Shown here in pieces: positions 35,327 to 35,521 of a stretch of DNA of 35,521 bases. How positions within the stretch are numbered: the stretch's first letter is position 1; the number at the start of each line of letters is the position of its first letter. The notes under the pieces are model-generated. The model worked only from the letters and a program-made list of their open reading frames with translations. It was not told the DNA's origin and did not search any database. Origin of the DNA: Wohlfahrtiimonas populi (GTDB lineage: Bacteria; Pseudomonadota; Gammaproteobacteria; Cardiobacteriales; Wohlfahrtiimonadaceae); the NCBI RefSeq assembly GCF_002006795.1, contig NZ_MVDN01000010.1:1-35521 (forward strand), read 5' to 3'. The translations under genes were made by a program, and so were the position numbers.

Positions 35327-35521
35327 CATTGCCTCCATTTTCTGTCGGTGCTTGTGTATTATTGCGTTGATGTGATTTGCTACGACCGCGCGTGTGCATA
35401 TTGCGTGGGCGACGGCGCTTATCAAATTTACGCTCGATCTTATCTTCTGCTGATTGAACCATTTCATTATTGTCTGAAGATTCTTCCACAGCATCTTCTA
35501 CGATGAATACAGGTTCTTTCT
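35316..35521 (-). CDS. Partial protein, basic disordered C-terminus
   Basis: The last 67 residues of a gene whose start lies beyond the window. An acidic part (IVEDAVEESSDNN) is followed by a very basic Arg/Lys/His stretch, KRRRPRNMHTRGRSKSHQR, and a polar Gly/Asn end. This composition is typical of disordered RNA-binding tails, as in RNase E/G, RNA helicases or ProQ-type proteins; the family cannot be named from this part. The stop (35316-35318) overlaps the start of the small lipoprotein gene by 11 bases, so it is probably the upstream member of the same operon. Confidence 0.7.
   Translation of the reverse strand, partial: KEPVFIVEDAVEESSDNNEMVQSAEDKIERKFDKRRRPRNMHTRGRSKSHQRNNTQAPTENGGNGEG

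Overview
The window looks like chromosomal DNA from an AT-rich gammaproteobacterium. The evidence is the gene content: YpfJ, PACE efflux, ModE, YhhQ/QueC, Bcr/CflA, MocR, a CydAB oxidase with a DUF2474 subunit, and a MetH that matches E. coli MetH closely in length and residue spacing. A Cardiobacteriales-like host (Wohlfahrtiimonas/Ignatzschineria type) would fit, but that is a guess from general character, not a match. No rRNA, tRNA, CRISPR array, transposase or integrase was seen.

Layout from left to right. (1) 1-1164: three tandem LprI-like secreted Cys proteins on the minus strand, the first cut by the window edge. (2) 1342-3279: a DUF819 membrane protein with a VanX/DdpX-type D-Ala-D-Ala dipeptidase, then an NlpE-like protein (3403-3882). 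(3) 4007-6338: an overlapping nucleoside hydrolase and MFS transporter pair. (4) 6424-9839: a very AT-rich two-gene cassette, a helical-repeat protein coupled to a protein with a PD-(D/E)XK-like N-terminal domain. It is my best candidate for an undescribed (probably defence) system. A 33-bp imperfect direct repeat of the 3' end of its second gene lies beyond the other side of the cassette. (5) 10036-13900: metH under a SAM-I riboswitch with its own terminator. (6) 13965-15093: a marR-peroxiredoxin operon. (7) 15235-17115: an OafA-type acyltransferase with an SGNH domain. (8) 17188-19144: a divergent MFS/TetR pair with two matching operators. (9) 19141-20504: YpfJ metalloprotease and a PACE efflux pump. 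(10) 20611-23687: secreted protein, App1-like phosphatase and MocR regulator, tightly packed. (11) 23825-26282: cydA-cydB-DUF2474, a bd-type (CIO-like) oxidase. (12) 26405-30072: DMT transporter, Bcr/CflA transporter and an unknown 380-residue protein. (13) 30198-31527: queC-yhhQ under a preQ1-I riboswitch. (14) 31618-35521: a compact minus-strand run of a basic-tailed partial protein, small lipoprotein, MidA-like methyltransferase, YcxB-like protein, ModE, GDSL lipoprotein esterase and ArsR regulator.

Themes. Two metabolite-sensing RNAs control cofactor and amino-acid genes: SAM for methionine synthesis, and preQ1 for queuosine precursor synthesis and uptake. Several regulator/transporter pairs carry visible operator palindromes. 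Many genes overlap by 1-11 bases, which implies translational coupling. All assignments come from reading motifs; no database search was run.
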